Below, piece by piece: positions 43,882 to 53,091 of a stretch of 64,000 nt of DNA (the first letter of the stretch is position 1; each line of letters begins with the position of its first letter). Position numbers and translations under genes: made by a program. Origin of the DNA: QZKY01 sp963666295 (GTDB lineage Bacteria > Pseudomonadota > Gammaproteobacteria > Burkholderiales > Burkholderiaceae_D); the NCBI GenBank assembly GCA_963666295.1, contig OY762707.1, positions 1 through 64,000 of the forward strand, written 5' to 3'. Below the pieces are notes generated by a model. The model had not been told where the DNA came from, did not search any database, and worked only from the letters and a program-made list of their open reading frames with translations.

Positions 43882-44172
43882 CTATACATTTTCTTTGGCT
43901 TGGTACTCAGCGTCAATATGATATAGCCACGCGAGCAATTCGGCGACCGCACGATACAACTCTGGCGGGATGTGTTTGTCCAGCTCAATTTGCATCAGCA
44001 GCGCAACCAGTTCTCTGGATTCATGCACGAAGACATTATGTTCTTTTGCGCGCGCGATAATTTCTTCAGCAATCAGCCCGCGACCTTTTGCCACGACCTT
44101 GGGCGCAGCCTCGCTTGCGTTGTACGCAATGGCGACGGCGCTACGCAATGATGGCTTACCCGCTTTCTCCAT
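43882..44172 (-). CDS. FlhB C-terminal-domain protein (FhlB-like)
   Basis: A 96-residue protein equal to the cytoplasmic part of FlhB: AIAYNASEAAPKVVAKGRG, then LIAEEIIARAKEHNVFVHES. In FlhB the first part follows the self-cleaving NPTH site; here NPTH is absent, so it corresponds to the stand-alone relative called FhlB or YlqH, which can partly replace the FlhB C-terminal part in substrate switching. It overlaps the upstream FliK-like gene by 17 bases. Confidence 0.85.
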   Translation of the reverse strand: MEKAGKPSLRSAVAIAYNASEAAPKVVAKGRGLIAEEIIARAKEHNVFVHESRELVALLMQIELDKHIPPELYRAVAELLAWLYHIDAEYQAKENV

Positions 44173-45394
44173 GGCTCACCGTCAACAGGTCGAGAGGGGA
44201 ACGGGCATTATCCAGCGCTGTCGCCAGTTCCGTTGTGAACTTGCGTAGTGTGGAAGCGGTTTTTTCCGTTTCTGCATGTAAATGTAACTGAACATGGTTG
44301 CCAGAAAGTCGAATTGAAGCCTGGACTGCACCCAGCGCCGGGAAGGACAATTTCAATTCGCTTGTCCAGATCACATCCTCTTCACGGGCTTCTTTTCCTG
44401 ATGCCTCTTCGGAAACTTCCCACTCCATATCCTGATCCGGCCAGATTTCACCGTGCCATGCCAGATGGCGGTTTTCCAGCGCGTTCAATTGCAGGTTCAG
44501 AAGTCTTGCCGTTTCTTCATTCAAAGTCGTCAGTTTGCCTGTGGCATCCTGACTCACCGAATCCGCTTCCTTGCTTTGTGCTGCTTCGAGCGTACGCATC
44601 AAATCAATCAGCGATTGCCGGTTGCCCGCGAACTGCAATTTTTCACTTAACTGACTGGCGAGTGCCGTAATATCTTCTGATGAGGTCAACCTTGATCCCA
44701 TTTGCGCTTGTGGTTCACGCATCAAACTCTCAAGTGATCGTTTGCCGTCACTCCACTCGGCTAAATGAGATTCGTAAAACAGGCCGCTGAATTCAACCGC
44801 ATTATTGATCGCCTGAGCCAGTGCGCCGGGAGAGGTGCTGGCTGACGCTACCAGCGGCGTGTTTCCTTCCAGTCGGGAAGGGGAACCCTCCAGTTGTGCC
44901 GCCAGGAGCAGCGTATCGATCATTTTTCCGGTGGAACTCAACGAGGTCGGCGTACTTTGCAAAGCGCCGCCTGAACCTTGCTGCGCCGCAGCCAGCGTTT
45001 CCATTTGTGCTTTGCTGATGGTTGCGCTGCCGCCTATCTGCTGTTCTGTGCCGACAGTGGCAATGGTCTCGCCCAGCAAAAAAGTTGGGCGTGGCGTGGC
45101 GGAAACCAGTTTAAGCGCAATGATGTCCCCCGGATTTTTTGCCTCGGGCAAAACCATGCGCGCAGTCGTATCGGCAACACGCACAAAATGCGTGCCATCC
45201 TTCTGCCTTGCAACGACTTGTGCCTGGAATTCCTTGCCGATCGAAATGCTGGCAAGGCGATTGAATGCATCCTGACTCGGATTATTGGCGGGGGTAACGG
45301 CGGAACTTGCCTCGACCAGAACGACTGGTCGCGTGCCGGTTGTTTCTGCCGAGGCGGCTTTTGGATCAACCCATGTTGCCGGTGTTATATGCAT
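44156..45394 (-). CDS. FliK-like hook-length control protein (second copy)
   Basis: A 412-residue protein with a variable, Ser/Thr/Ala-rich first part and a C-terminal Flg_hook-like domain (WTSELKLSFPALGAVQASIR, then GNHVQLHLHAETEKTASTLR). It differs clearly from the FliK at 36179. Its stop overlaps the FlhB-C-domain gene, and its start overlaps fliT by 29 bases, so all three are probably co-translated. It may be a specialised FliK partner of FhlB. Function is inferred from domain and context. Confidence 0.75.
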   Translation of the reverse strand: MHITPATWVDPKAASAETTGTRPVVLVEASSAVTPANNPSQDAFNRLASISIGKEFQAQVVARQKDGTHFVRVADTTARMVLPEAKNPGDIIALKLVSATPRPTFLLGETIATVGTEQQIGGSATISKAQMETLAAAQQGSGGALQSTPTSLSSTGKMIDTLLLAAQLEGSPSRLEGNTPLVASASTSPGALAQAINNAVEFSGLFYESHLAEWSDGKRSLESLMREPQAQMGSRLTSSEDITALASQLSEKLQFAGNRQSLIDLMRTLEAAQSKEADSVSQDATGKLTTLNEETARLLNLQLNALENRHLAWHGEIWPDQDMEWEVSEEASGKEAREEDVIWTSELKLSFPALGAVQASIRLSGNHVQLHLHAETEKTASTLRKFTTELATALDNARSPLDLLTVSHGESG

Positions 45395-45701
45395 GGTTAA
45401 GCTTGCGCTGGTTTCCTGCGTTGCTAATCATCGCAGACAAGCGCGCCAGCCTTGGTTGAACAATGTCCCGAATTTCCCGATCGTCAGACAGAATCTTTTT
45501 GATCAAGTTGACTTTTTGCTCTCTGGCCCAGGGACTCAGCACTTCGTTTTCATCGCTGTCTTGCAAAGTGCGAACCTGCTCCGCACAACGGAATTCCAGA
45601 TCCACCAGTTTATCCCACTCTTCAAGCCGGGCAGCCATGAGCATTTCATGAGTAATTTCTGCAACTTTAGAGTATAAGTTGATGATTTTATGGCCATTCA
45701 T
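45366..45701 (-). CDS. fliT: Flagellar chaperone FliT
   Basis: A 111-residue all-helical protein. AARLEEWDKLVDLEFRC corresponds to the FliT core, and IKKILSDDREIRDIVQPRLA to the helix that binds FliD and the master regulator. It lies directly after fliS, with four bases between them, as usual. Confidence 0.85.
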   Translation of the reverse strand: MNGHKIINLYSKVAEITHEMLMAARLEEWDKLVDLEFRCAEQVRTLQDSDENEVLSPWAREQKVNLIKKILSDDREIRDIVQPRLARLSAMISNAGNQRKLNHAYNTGNMG

Positions 45702-45704
45702 GGT

Positions 45705-46193
45705 TCAAGCCCTTACCAGACTGCTTGTCTTTGGAGAAAGTTGATCGTACGAAGGAATGCGCACAGGCGTTTGAGGCGCGTCACCTGACACCGTTTGGTC
45801 GGCACTTTTGCCAATCGACTCCCATGTGGCTCTGAGATCAAAAAGAAGTTTGTGAACTTCTTCAATCATTTCCACCTTATTTTTCATGTTGGCTTCTGCC
45901 AGACGCAAAGTCATGTACTCATACAGCGCATCCAGATTCTGGGCTATTTGGCCACCCGCATTCTTGTCAAGGCACGAGCGCAAGCCACTGTCGATAATCG
46001 TGATGGCCTTTGAAATGGCTTTTCCCTTCTCCGGAATATTGCCAGACTTCATATGCAACATGGCTGATGAAAGTGATGCCAGTGCGCCGTCATAAAGCAT
46101 GACGATAAGCTTGTGTGGGCTAGCAGAAGAAACGCCTGTTTCAACTCCAACCCTGGCGTAAGCGTTAACTCCTGATTTTGTATTTCCAAACAT
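45705..46193 (-). CDS. fliS: Flagellin export chaperone FliS
   Basis: A 162-residue helical chaperone of flagellin. YARVGVETGVSSASPHKLIV is followed by MLYDGALASLSSAMLHMKSG, the FliS signature. AAGGAAAGTT precedes the ATG. The protein is slightly longer than E. coli FliS (136), with an unconserved C-terminal tail. Confidence 0.94.
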   Translation of the reverse strand: MFGNTKSGVNAYARVGVETGVSSASPHKLIVMLYDGALASLSSAMLHMKSGNIPEKGKAISKAITIIDSGLRSCLDKNAGGQIAQNLDALYEYMTLRLAEANMKNKVEMIEEVHKLLFDLRATWESIGKSADQTVSGDAPQTPVRIPSYDQLSPKTSSLVRA

Positions 46194-46204
46194 AACTTTC
46201 CTTC

Positions 46205-48229
46205 TTATGATTGACTATTCAGATTGGCAAGGGCTTCCAGCTGCTGTTCCAAATATGAGCTTGTCGAATTCATTTCGCTTATCAACAATTCAAGCGTGAT
46301 GAATTGAGAGCGATAGCGCGCCTCAATGATGTCCATTCTGTTTTCCAGACGCTCGACATCACTATCCATGCGCTCAATGTTGCTCGTCAGTCCATCCGTG
46401 CGAGTTTCAATGGAGCCGCCTTCACCGACGATAGCGTCCAGCAGATTATCCAGTTTGTAAGCAAAGCCTTGCGTATAGGAAACCGTGCCTCTACTCCCTA
46501 GTGCGCCACCGCTAATGGATACCGAAAGACCTTCAGCAGCATTGCCAGCGGCGCCAATCAAGGCCTGACCAACGCCTCTTGCCGTCACGCCGTTTATCGT
46601 GCCAGCGACATCCAGCCCATTTGTAACCGATGCATCATCGCCCAGCCCCAGATCGACGCGTCCATTACCGCCCACAATGTTGGCACTGGATTCAGAGCCA
46701 TAAGCGATGGACGTGATGCTGAGTACACCACCGGACTCGGTAACATTCACCGTAATGCCTTTGTCCGAAAAGTCAGAATTGGCATTTATCCTCGACTGTA
46801 TTTCGGTCGCAAGGGCTCCGGAATCGGCATACTCACCTTCAGAAAGGGTGACCGTTGACTGTGTCCCATTAAGTAAAACCGTTAGCGTGTCATTGACACC
46901 CGCCGTAATCGTCAGGCCAGCTGCTTCAGAGCCCGTCACTCGCCCTTGAGTGGCAAGCCGGGTCACTGTTATGCCGTAGGTGCCAACTTGTGTATTGCTG
47001 CCAGAGCTTGCATAGTGAACCAAACTATCATTGGTGCTTCCTACACTGGCAAATAACGCGGCCACATCATCGGAATTACTCTCAAGCGCACTCTTTAGTG
47101 TAGCGCCGTCAAGCGACAAGGTGCCGTCCTTCTGGAATGCAATTCCGATTTGTGACAAGGTAGTGTAGTCACCCCTGGTTCCAGTAATAGGCGTGTTCAA
47201 AATGTTGCGGATCTGCGTTTCAATGGTGCGTATTGTTGACTCACCATTCAGAACTTGTGATGTGCCGGTACTTGTATCGTATGCGGTAGCTTCCTTAAGC
47301 GCTAGAATAACCGTGTTGTAAGAACTGACAAACGCATCAATCGAAGTTGCAACGGATTCAGTATCCCGGCTAATCGTAATGGTCGTTGCATTTTCCGACG
47401 TGCTCTTCAGGTTAAGCGTTACCCCTGAAATAACGTCCGTCACGGTATTGCTCGATTTGGTAATCGCTAGGCCGTCGACTTCAAATTCGGCATTTTGTGC
47501 AGTCACGGTTTCCGTCAGCGATTGTGTGCCGGACGGGTCGTGTGCCAGTAATGACGAAAGAGCAGTGCTTCCTTCATCATCCGCCACTGAAATCCTGATG
47601 CTGTTCTCAAGGCCGCTCTCATTGGAAGTCAGCACAAGGCGGTAGGGCGTATCGCTGCCATCGTTGACGATCGAAGCCGTCACACCAACCTCTGCATTAT
47701 TGATAGCATCGCGAATGCCGGCCAGGGAACTGTTGGACTCGTTAATCGTGATCGATAGCGCTTCGCTACCATTGGACGTAAACGTGGCCCCGGAATAAGT
47801 GCCAGCATCTTCATCGAAAGTGCCGCCCGAAATCGCGCCAAACTCAATGGTAATGACACCGTTGCCAATGTCGTCCGTTATGCTTGTCTGACCGGATGCC
47901 ACCAACTTCTGCGCTTGCGCCAGTGAATCGACCCTTAAGGAATACGCGCCCGGTGTAGCAAAAGATGCCGCACTAGCCGAGGCCACATCCTGATTCGAAA
48001 CCGTTACCTCATTTGTTTTGAACTTGCTGGCAGACGACAATGACAAAAGCGAGGTCTGAAAGTCAGACAAGGTACTCTTTATCGTGCCATAGGCAGAAAT
48101 TTTGGCTTCATAGCTGGCCTGCTTGGCCTCCAGACTCTCAATCGGCAGGCGCTCGACTTCCATCAATTGCGTAACGATGGATTCGACATCCAGACCTGAA
48201 GCAATTCCTGTTGACGTAATTGAGGCCAC
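46205..48229 (-). CDS. fliD: Flagellar cap protein FliD
   Basis: A 674-residue filament cap (E. coli 468). The N-terminal coiled coil starts ASITSTGIASGLDVESIVTQ and contains LMEVERLPIESLEAKQ; the C-terminal coiled coil contains LEQQLEALANLNSQS. The middle is enlarged, with flagellin-like segments rich in Ser, Thr, Gly and Asp. It starts with GTG after GGGAGGG, downstream of a perfect sigma-28 promoter. Confidence 0.93.
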   Translation of the reverse strand: MASITSTGIASGLDVESIVTQLMEVERLPIESLEAKQASYEAKISAYGTIKSTLSDFQTSLLSLSSASKFKTNEVTVSNQDVASASAASFATPGAYSLRVDSLAQAQKLVASGQTSITDDIGNGVITIEFGAISGGTFDEDAGTYSGATFTSNGSEALSITINESNSSLAGIRDAINNAEVGVTASIVNDGSDTPYRLVLTSNESGLENSIRISVADDEGSTALSSLLAHDPSGTQSLTETVTAQNAEFEVDGLAITKSSNTVTDVISGVTLNLKSTSENATTITISRDTESVATSIDAFVSSYNTVILALKEATAYDTSTGTSQVLNGESTIRTIETQIRNILNTPITGTRGDYTTLSQIGIAFQKDGTLSLDGATLKSALESNSDDVAALFASVGSTNDSLVHYASSGSNTQVGTYGITVTRLATQGRVTGSEAAGLTITAGVNDTLTVLLNGTQSTVTLSEGEYADSGALATEIQSRINANSDFSDKGITVNVTESGGVLSITSIAYGSESSANIVGGNGRVDLGLGDDASVTNGLDVAGTINGVTARGVGQALIGAAGNAAEGLSVSISGGALGSRGTVSYTQGFAYKLDNLLDAIVGEGGSIETRTDGLTSNIERMDSDVERLENRMDIIEARYRSQFITLELLISEMNSTSSYLEQQLEALANLNSQS

Positions 48230-48268
48230 TGAGCCCTCCCGTTAATCAATACTCAACATCCTATATGT

Positions 48269-48295
48269 TTATCGGCCACATCAAACCGGACTTTA
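48269..48295 (-). promoter_or_regulatory. Sigma-28 (FliA) promoter of fliD-fliS-fliT
   Basis: On the minus strand TAAA, a 15-base spacer and GCCGATAA match the FliA consensus exactly. It lies about 40 bases upstream of the fliD start and points at it. Confidence 0.93.
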
Positions 48296-48452
48296 GAGGG
48301 GGATTTACAAATCAATTTAATAAAACATTTGCTTCGCCCCAAAGTTACTGGCAAAAAACAGGCACCGTCCATACCAGTGGTGCAGGCGCAATAAACCCTC
48401 GCTTTGGCAAGCGATTTCCGAAAATAACTGTTCAATGCGTTAAGAAATGAGG

Positions 48453-48824
48453 CTAAGCCTTTTCCTCAATCAAACGCCCCAGCATCTGATCAAGTGATTT
48501 GGCAATTGCCAGCGTTTCTTCAGAAGGAATCTGACGGATCACTTCCTCAGTTTGCTTGTCAATCACCTTGACGACCGTTTGCTCGCTTCCTTCATCAACG
48601 AAGAATTGAAGGCCACGCGAAAGTGACTCCATCATGCTGTTGATTTCCTGCACGGCCTGCTTCACCTGCTCGGTGGGCACCACTTTTTCTGCTTGCCGTA
48701 CTGCCGCTTCAGTTTGCACCATCACTTGTTCTGCTGGTTGGGCTGCCGGGTTGGCCTGCCGCGCCTGAATAACGCTCGTGTTGGAAGCACTGGCGGCAAG
48801 GTTGCCATTTATTCCAATGTCCAT
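48453..48824 (-). CDS. flaG: FlaG-family protein
   Basis: A 123-residue protein with an unstructured first half and the FlaG domain at the end: LQFFVDEGSEQTVVKVIDKQ and TEEVIRQIPSEETLAIAKSL. FlaG proteins affect filament length or flagellin export. The ribosome site AAGGA precedes the ATG. It lies between fliC and fliD; the following 157-bp gap to the fliD promoter contains no gene. Confidence 0.9.
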   Translation of the reverse strand: MDIGINGNLAASASNTSVIQARQANPAAQPAEQVMVQTEAAVRQAEKVVPTEQVKQAVQEINSMMESLSRGLQFFVDEGSEQTVVKVIDKQTEEVIRQIPSEETLAIAKSLDQMLGRLIEEKA

Positions 48825-48848
48825 GACTGTATCCTTTTTATCTTATAA

Positions 48849-48874
48849 CCCCGGTTGGGACAGCCCAACCGGGG
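48849..48874 (-). terminator. Hairpin after fliC (probable terminator)
   Basis: CCCCGGTTGGG and CCCAACCGGGG form a perfect 11-bp stem with a 4-base loop between the fliC stop and flaG. A weaker second hairpin (about 48875-48897, TCTATCT/AGATAGG type) lies next to it. No T run follows, so it may act as a stabilising 3' end that allows some read-through into flaG. Confidence 0.65.
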
Positions 48875-48909
48875 AGTCTATCTCACAAGATAGGACTATC
48901 TACTCACAA

Positions 48910-50982
48910 TTACTGCAACAGGCTCAATACCGTGTTTGGCAACTGGTTAGCCTGTGCCAGCATGGCAGTACCAGCTTGCTGCAGAATCTGTGAACGGGTC
49001 AATGCGGCCGTTTCCGCAGCAAAGTCCGCATCCTGAATCCGGCTGCGTGCAGCAGACAGATTTTCGCTAGCGGTACTCAAGCTGGCGATAACCGACTCGA
49101 AACGGTTCTGAATCGCACCGTAGGTACCACGCAAGGTACTTACCGAGCTCAGCGCTGAATCGATACGCAGGATTGTCTCATTCGCATCAGCAGCTGTCTG
49201 AACGCTGATGCCATCCAGATCACCACTTGTAGCCGTTTCACCTGCTGTCAACCCCAGAGTGGTCAGCGTGGTGTCACTCGTAGCCAGAGTGAGTGCATCT
49301 GAAGACTGAATGTTCAGATAACCATTCGAGTCAACGGAAGCGTACACACCATTGATCTGATTGTTAACTGCGGTAGCCAGTGCAGCAGAGGATGCGAACG
49401 TACCCGTTACGGAAGCCGCATCAAGATCGCCCACCGCAAGCGTAAACTGGCCGGATGCCAGGGTTAAAGTGGTATCCGAGCTTGCAGCCACTGCTGTGGC
49501 GACGCCAGTACTGGTTGCGGTGCCAGCGGCTACGGTGGATACCGCAACGACGGTGTCCTGAGTACCCAACAAAGCGGCGCTATCCGTAGCACCACCGAAG
49601 GTAATGGTATCCGTCGTCGATGTGTTGGTAATGGTGATGCCGCCACTGCCATCATCTGATGCAACCGTTGTTGCCGAACCCGCCGACGTTGTTGCAGCTG
49701 TATTGATGGCGTCAATCAACTCGGTTTGCGTATAGGTGCCAGTCGTGACCGCTGTTGCTGCACCAGCCCCAACCTTAACGGTCAAGTCACTGACGGTGTA
49801 GCCGGTTTGATCGAAAATACCGGTGTCAGTGGTATCAACAGTGTCGGTTGCAGCGGCTGCAATGGTGCCAAGTCCCAAATCAGTAGCCAGATCACCCGCA
49901 AAAATAGTGCCACCACCACCGCCACCATCCGCTGTACCGGTGATCGTGATAGTGCCACCAGCAAAAGCTGCCTCACTACCGCCAGTGGCAACATTAATAG
50001 CAGCTGCCAATTCAGCGCCGGTGTATATTCCCGCAGCAACTGATACGGCGGAACCACCATCAACTGCGACGGTAAGATCATCTGCAGTAACCTCAAACAT
50101 CGTTACATCATCAATGTCGCCTGCCGCGATGGCATCGGCTCCATTGGAACCGGTGGCCGCAGCTACCGTGGTCAGGCCGATCGTGGCAGCGTCATCCCCT
50201 GCAATCGTGAATGCGCTCGCGCCGCTGTTCGAGAAGACGAGTTCACCGGAGCTTACGGTAGCGTAGGTTGTGCCACTAGTGCCTGCTGCCGTATTGGCTG
50301 CCGTGTTGATGGCGGTTGCCAGATCGGCTGCAGTGGTGTAAGTGGCCGCAGCGACGTCAACTGCAGTACCAGAACCAAACTGAATCGTCAGCTCGCCTGA
50401 GCCAACAACCAGGCCAGTTGTGCTGAAGACTGAGTCAAGGTCAACCGTTCCCGTTGTGCTGGCAATGCCACCAATCGCGTTGGTACGCGTGCTGGTTGAT
50501 AGTGTCAAGCCAATGGTTTCACCGGCATTGGCACCGACCTGGAAGGTGGCGTTGCCGAAAGAGCCGTCCAGAATTTTCTGGCCGTTGAACGAGGTCTGGG
50601 TAGAGGTGCGGTCAATCTCTGCCAGCAACTGTTGCACTTCCTGGTCGATCGCAAGGCGGTCGGAAGCGGAGTTGGTGGAGTTGGCAGACTGTACGGCCAG
50701 TTCGCGAATGCGTTGCAGATTGGAAGTAATTTCACCCAACGCGGCTTCACCGGTTTGCGCCAGTGAGATGCCGTCATTCGCGTTACGCGCGGCCTGATTC
50801 AAGCCGTTAATTTGTGAGCTAAAACGCTCTGAAATCGCCAGGCCGGCCGCATCGTCTTTTGCACTGTTAATGCGCAGACCAGAAGACAGGCGTTGCAGCG
50901 AAGTGCTCAGCGCACTTTGAGAGGCGCTCAGATTACGCTGTGCGTTCAAAGAGGCAATGTTGGTATTAATAACTGCACTCAT
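48910..50982 (-). CDS. fliC: Flagellin, large form with enlarged central domain
   Basis: A 690-residue filament subunit. The conserved N-terminal D0/D1 part (1 to about 165) contains LSSGLRINSAKDDAAGLAIS; the C-terminal D1/D0 part (about 595-690) ends AMLAQANQLPNTVLSLLQ. The middle ~430 residues are unusually long, Ala/Thr/Gly/Asp rich, without Cys, and contain four flagellin-IN-like units starting near residues 195, 300, 397 and 509 (for example DDLTVAVDGGSAVSVA and SDLTVKVGAGAATAVT). AGGAG precedes the ATG. The upstream promoter is sigma-28 dependent. Confidence 0.96.
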   Translation of the reverse strand: MSAVINTNIASLNAQRNLSASQSALSTSLQRLSSGLRINSAKDDAAGLAISERFSSQINGLNQAARNANDGISLAQTGEAALGEITSNLQRIRELAVQSANSTNSASDRLAIDQEVQQLLAEIDRTSTQTSFNGQKILDGSFGNATFQVGANAGETIGLTLSTSTRTNAIGGIASTTGTVDLDSVFSTTGLVVGSGELTIQFGSGTAVDVAAATYTTAADLATAINTAANTAAGTSGTTYATVSSGELVFSNSGASAFTIAGDDAATIGLTTVAAATGSNGADAIAAGDIDDVTMFEVTADDLTVAVDGGSAVSVAAGIYTGAELAAAINVATGGSEAAFAGGTITITGTADGGGGGGTIFAGDLATDLGLGTIAAAATDTVDTTDTGIFDQTGYTVSDLTVKVGAGAATAVTTGTYTQTELIDAINTAATTSAGSATTVASDDGSGGITITNTSTTDTITFGGATDSAALLGTQDTVVAVSTVAAGTATSTGVATAVAASSDTTLTLASGQFTLAVGDLDAASVTGTFASSAALATAVNNQINGVYASVDSNGYLNIQSSDALTLATSDTTLTTLGLTAGETATSGDLDGISVQTAADANETILRIDSALSSVSTLRGTYGAIQNRFESVIASLSTASENLSAARSRIQDADFAAETAALTRSQILQQAGTAMLAQANQLPNTVLSLLQ

Positions 50983-51083
50983 GGATATTCTCCTAAAAAT
51001 ACTCTATGCAATCGGTTCAGGCGTTTGCGCCGTAAGCATTGGTTTGCTGCTCTTAATTAATCAGCCGACCGCTGCTGCCTCAT

Positions 51084-51110
51084 TTATCGGCTATTTCTGG
51101 AGAAAGTTTA
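51084..51110 (-). promoter_or_regulatory. Sigma-28 (FliA) promoter of fliC
   Basis: On the minus strand TAAA, 15 bases and GCCGATAA form an exact FliA promoter about 100 bases upstream of fliC, leaving a long leader with the ribosome site AGGAG. The rest of the 609-bp gap (50983-51591) holds this site, the REP-like palindromes and no gene. Confidence 0.95.
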
Positions 51111-51346
51111 ATGTTTGAAATGAAAATATTTCTCGAGAGAAACGTGCCATAAAGAAGCCGTTGCTGCTTCTAATCGGCAGTAAAGTGGAAAACTTTAGGC
51201 TTGAAATAATGGTGAATTACTGTGCGATATTGAAAAATTATCGCTTTTACATCAATAAGTTAAGAGAATATTGTTCAACTTTTTTAAACTTCGGGTAAAA
51301 AGAGGAGAGGGCGTGAATAATTTTCTCTCATAATGTCAAACAGCAA

Positions 51347-51555
51347 CGCCACTGGGCCCCAGCCTGCGCTGGGGCGACGGCAAATGTGGAATCTGGCGGT
51401 ATTCATGTTATCCCGGCGTATGCGGAGATCCATCGTCGTTGGTAAGTAAGGTACGCAATAAAACGAAAAGTAAGAAAAAGTCACTGGATTCTGACCTGCG
51501 TCAGAATGACAAAACAAACACGTCACCCCAGTGCAGGCTGGGGTCCAGTGGCTTT
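51347..51555. repeat. Cluster of REP-like palindromes
   Basis: Hairpins CCCCAGCCTGCGCTGGGG (51357-51374), ATTCTGACCTGCGTCAGAAT (51488-51507) and CCCCAGTGCAGGCTGGGG (51526-51543) share the AGCCTGC core of the MITE-like copies near 4.6-6.9 kb. They stand in the gap downstream of the envZ-like gene. Unlike those copies they lack the TATTGAT terminal repeats. Confidence 0.75.
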
Positions 51556-51591
51556 TTCATGCCACGCAGGCAGGGTGTCGCTCAGTGTGAT

Positions 51592-52935
51592 TTAACCCGG
51601 CAACGTAATCCTTGCCACCAAACCGCCAGTTTCGCGATTTTGCAAAACCAGCTTGCCGCCATGCTGCTGAATGATGCGATTGACGATCGCCAAACCCAGC
51701 CCCGCACCTTGCGCCTGACCGCGCGCGGCGTCCTGTCGCGTAAACGGGCGCAGCATGTGTTCGATTTCATTTTCCGGCAAGCCAGTGCCATGATCGGCAA
51801 TTTCGATGCGCACTTCCTGACCAGACAGGCGGGCATTAACTTCAATTTGGGCCACACCGGTTTCTGCACTTTTGCCATAACGACGCGCATTTTCCAGCAA
51901 GTTGCCAATTGCACGGCGCAGTTCAGTAGCATTCCCCATCACCATCAGGCTTTCGTCAATGCGCACCGTCAGGGCCACGTCCGCGTGTCGCGCCATATTC
52001 TGAACTGCTTCTTTTAATAGCAGACTCAAATCGACCTGCATGAAGTTTTCTACTGCACTCGGTCGTGCATAGTCGAGGAATTGGCCAATGATATCGTTCA
52101 TTTGCGCAATGTCGGACTGCATGCCCTGACGTTCAGCGTCAGACAGATTCGCCATCTCGATTTCCAGTTGCATGCGTGCAAGGGGGGTGCGCAAGTCGTG
52201 CGAAATGCCAGCCAGAATCAGTGCCCGTTCGGACTCAACACGATTCAGATCCTGCACCATCTGGTTGAAGCTGTGATTGGCTTCAACCACTTCAGCCGAC
52301 CCTTTTTCAGCCAGTAGTTCAGGTTGCTTCCCGCGCGCAAGCGTTCGGGCTGCAAAAGCGAGGCGTGAAAGCGGGTAACTGACACGACGCGAAATGATTG
52401 CTGCACCCAGCAGAGACAGGGCGAGCACAACCGCAGCCCAACCCAGCCATTGCCAGCCGGACGGAAGGCGCAATCGCCCCCGTTCCATGACCAGCCAGTA
52501 TTCGTCGTTCTCGGCAATCTTGAAACTCACCCAAAATCCGGGGATGCCATTTACGTTCGCCGCAAAGCGCGTATCTGCTCCCAGGCGCGCACGAACCATA
52601 GCTTGCATGCTCATCATCAGTTGATCTTGTGTGGGCAGTGCAACCCGATCCGTTTTTTCCAGCGGGTAAATGCGAATGCCTTCGTTGCTGGCCAGGTCGA
52701 ACAGTAATTCACGTTGCAACTCGATATCTGCATGCAGCAAGGCCGCACGTGTGATCGTGACAATGGAAATCACCTGCGAAGCCATGTGCTTCGCGAGGGG
52801 CTTGCGCTCCTGCAAGCGAAAGCTCGCCGTCCATACCCCCATACTGACGACAATCAACATGGTTACCATGATGAATGTGCGCCAGAAAAAGGAACTTTTC
52901 AGCCAGGAAGGGCGGTTATTTTTCGCGGCGGGCAT
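51592..52935 (-). CDS. EnvZ-like sensor histidine kinase
   Basis: A 447-residue inner-membrane kinase with two membrane helices (about residues 17-39 and 162-182) around a periplasmic sensor of ~120 residues. A HAMP linker, then the phospho-acceptor ISHDLRTPLARMQLE (His about 245), the N box (LRRAIGNLLENARRYG) and the G boxes (DHGTGLP, GAGLGLAIV) follow. It phosphorylates the OmpR-type regulator upstream, probably in response to osmotic or envelope conditions. A 156-bp gap separates the two genes. Confidence 0.88.
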   Translation of the reverse strand: MPAAKNNRPSWLKSSFFWRTFIMVTMLIVVSMGVWTASFRLQERKPLAKHMASQVISIVTITRAALLHADIELQRELLFDLASNEGIRIYPLEKTDRVALPTQDQLMMSMQAMVRARLGADTRFAANVNGIPGFWVSFKIAENDEYWLVMERGRLRLPSGWQWLGWAAVVLALSLLGAAIISRRVSYPLSRLAFAARTLARGKQPELLAEKGSAEVVEANHSFNQMVQDLNRVESERALILAGISHDLRTPLARMQLEIEMANLSDAERQGMQSDIAQMNDIIGQFLDYARPSAVENFMQVDLSLLLKEAVQNMARHADVALTVRIDESLMVMGNATELRRAIGNLLENARRYGKSAETGVAQIEVNARLSGQEVRIEIADHGTGLPENEIEHMLRPFTRQDAARGQAQGAGLGLAIVNRIIQQHGGKLVLQNRETGGLVARITLPG

Positions 52936-53091
52936 TTAGTCGGACTCGATGTTTTGATTCGACGGCGTAGAAAAATGACTAAGCGGCATGAGATGCAAGG
53001 CACCCGGCGCACAGTGACGCAGACATATCATTTGGATAGGCAAGGAAGCGCGCACCGGGCAACGCAGCAGGTCGCCCGCTTAGCAATTTTC

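Noticed and set aside
49823..50266. Plus-strand frame of 147 codons inside fliC
   Set aside because: Its low-complexity Ala/Pro/Val sequence is the reverse reading of the biased fliC central region.
51284..51526. Minus-strand frame of 80 codons in the fliC-envZ gap
   Set aside because: It runs through REP-like palindromes and has no ribosome site or protein-like composition.
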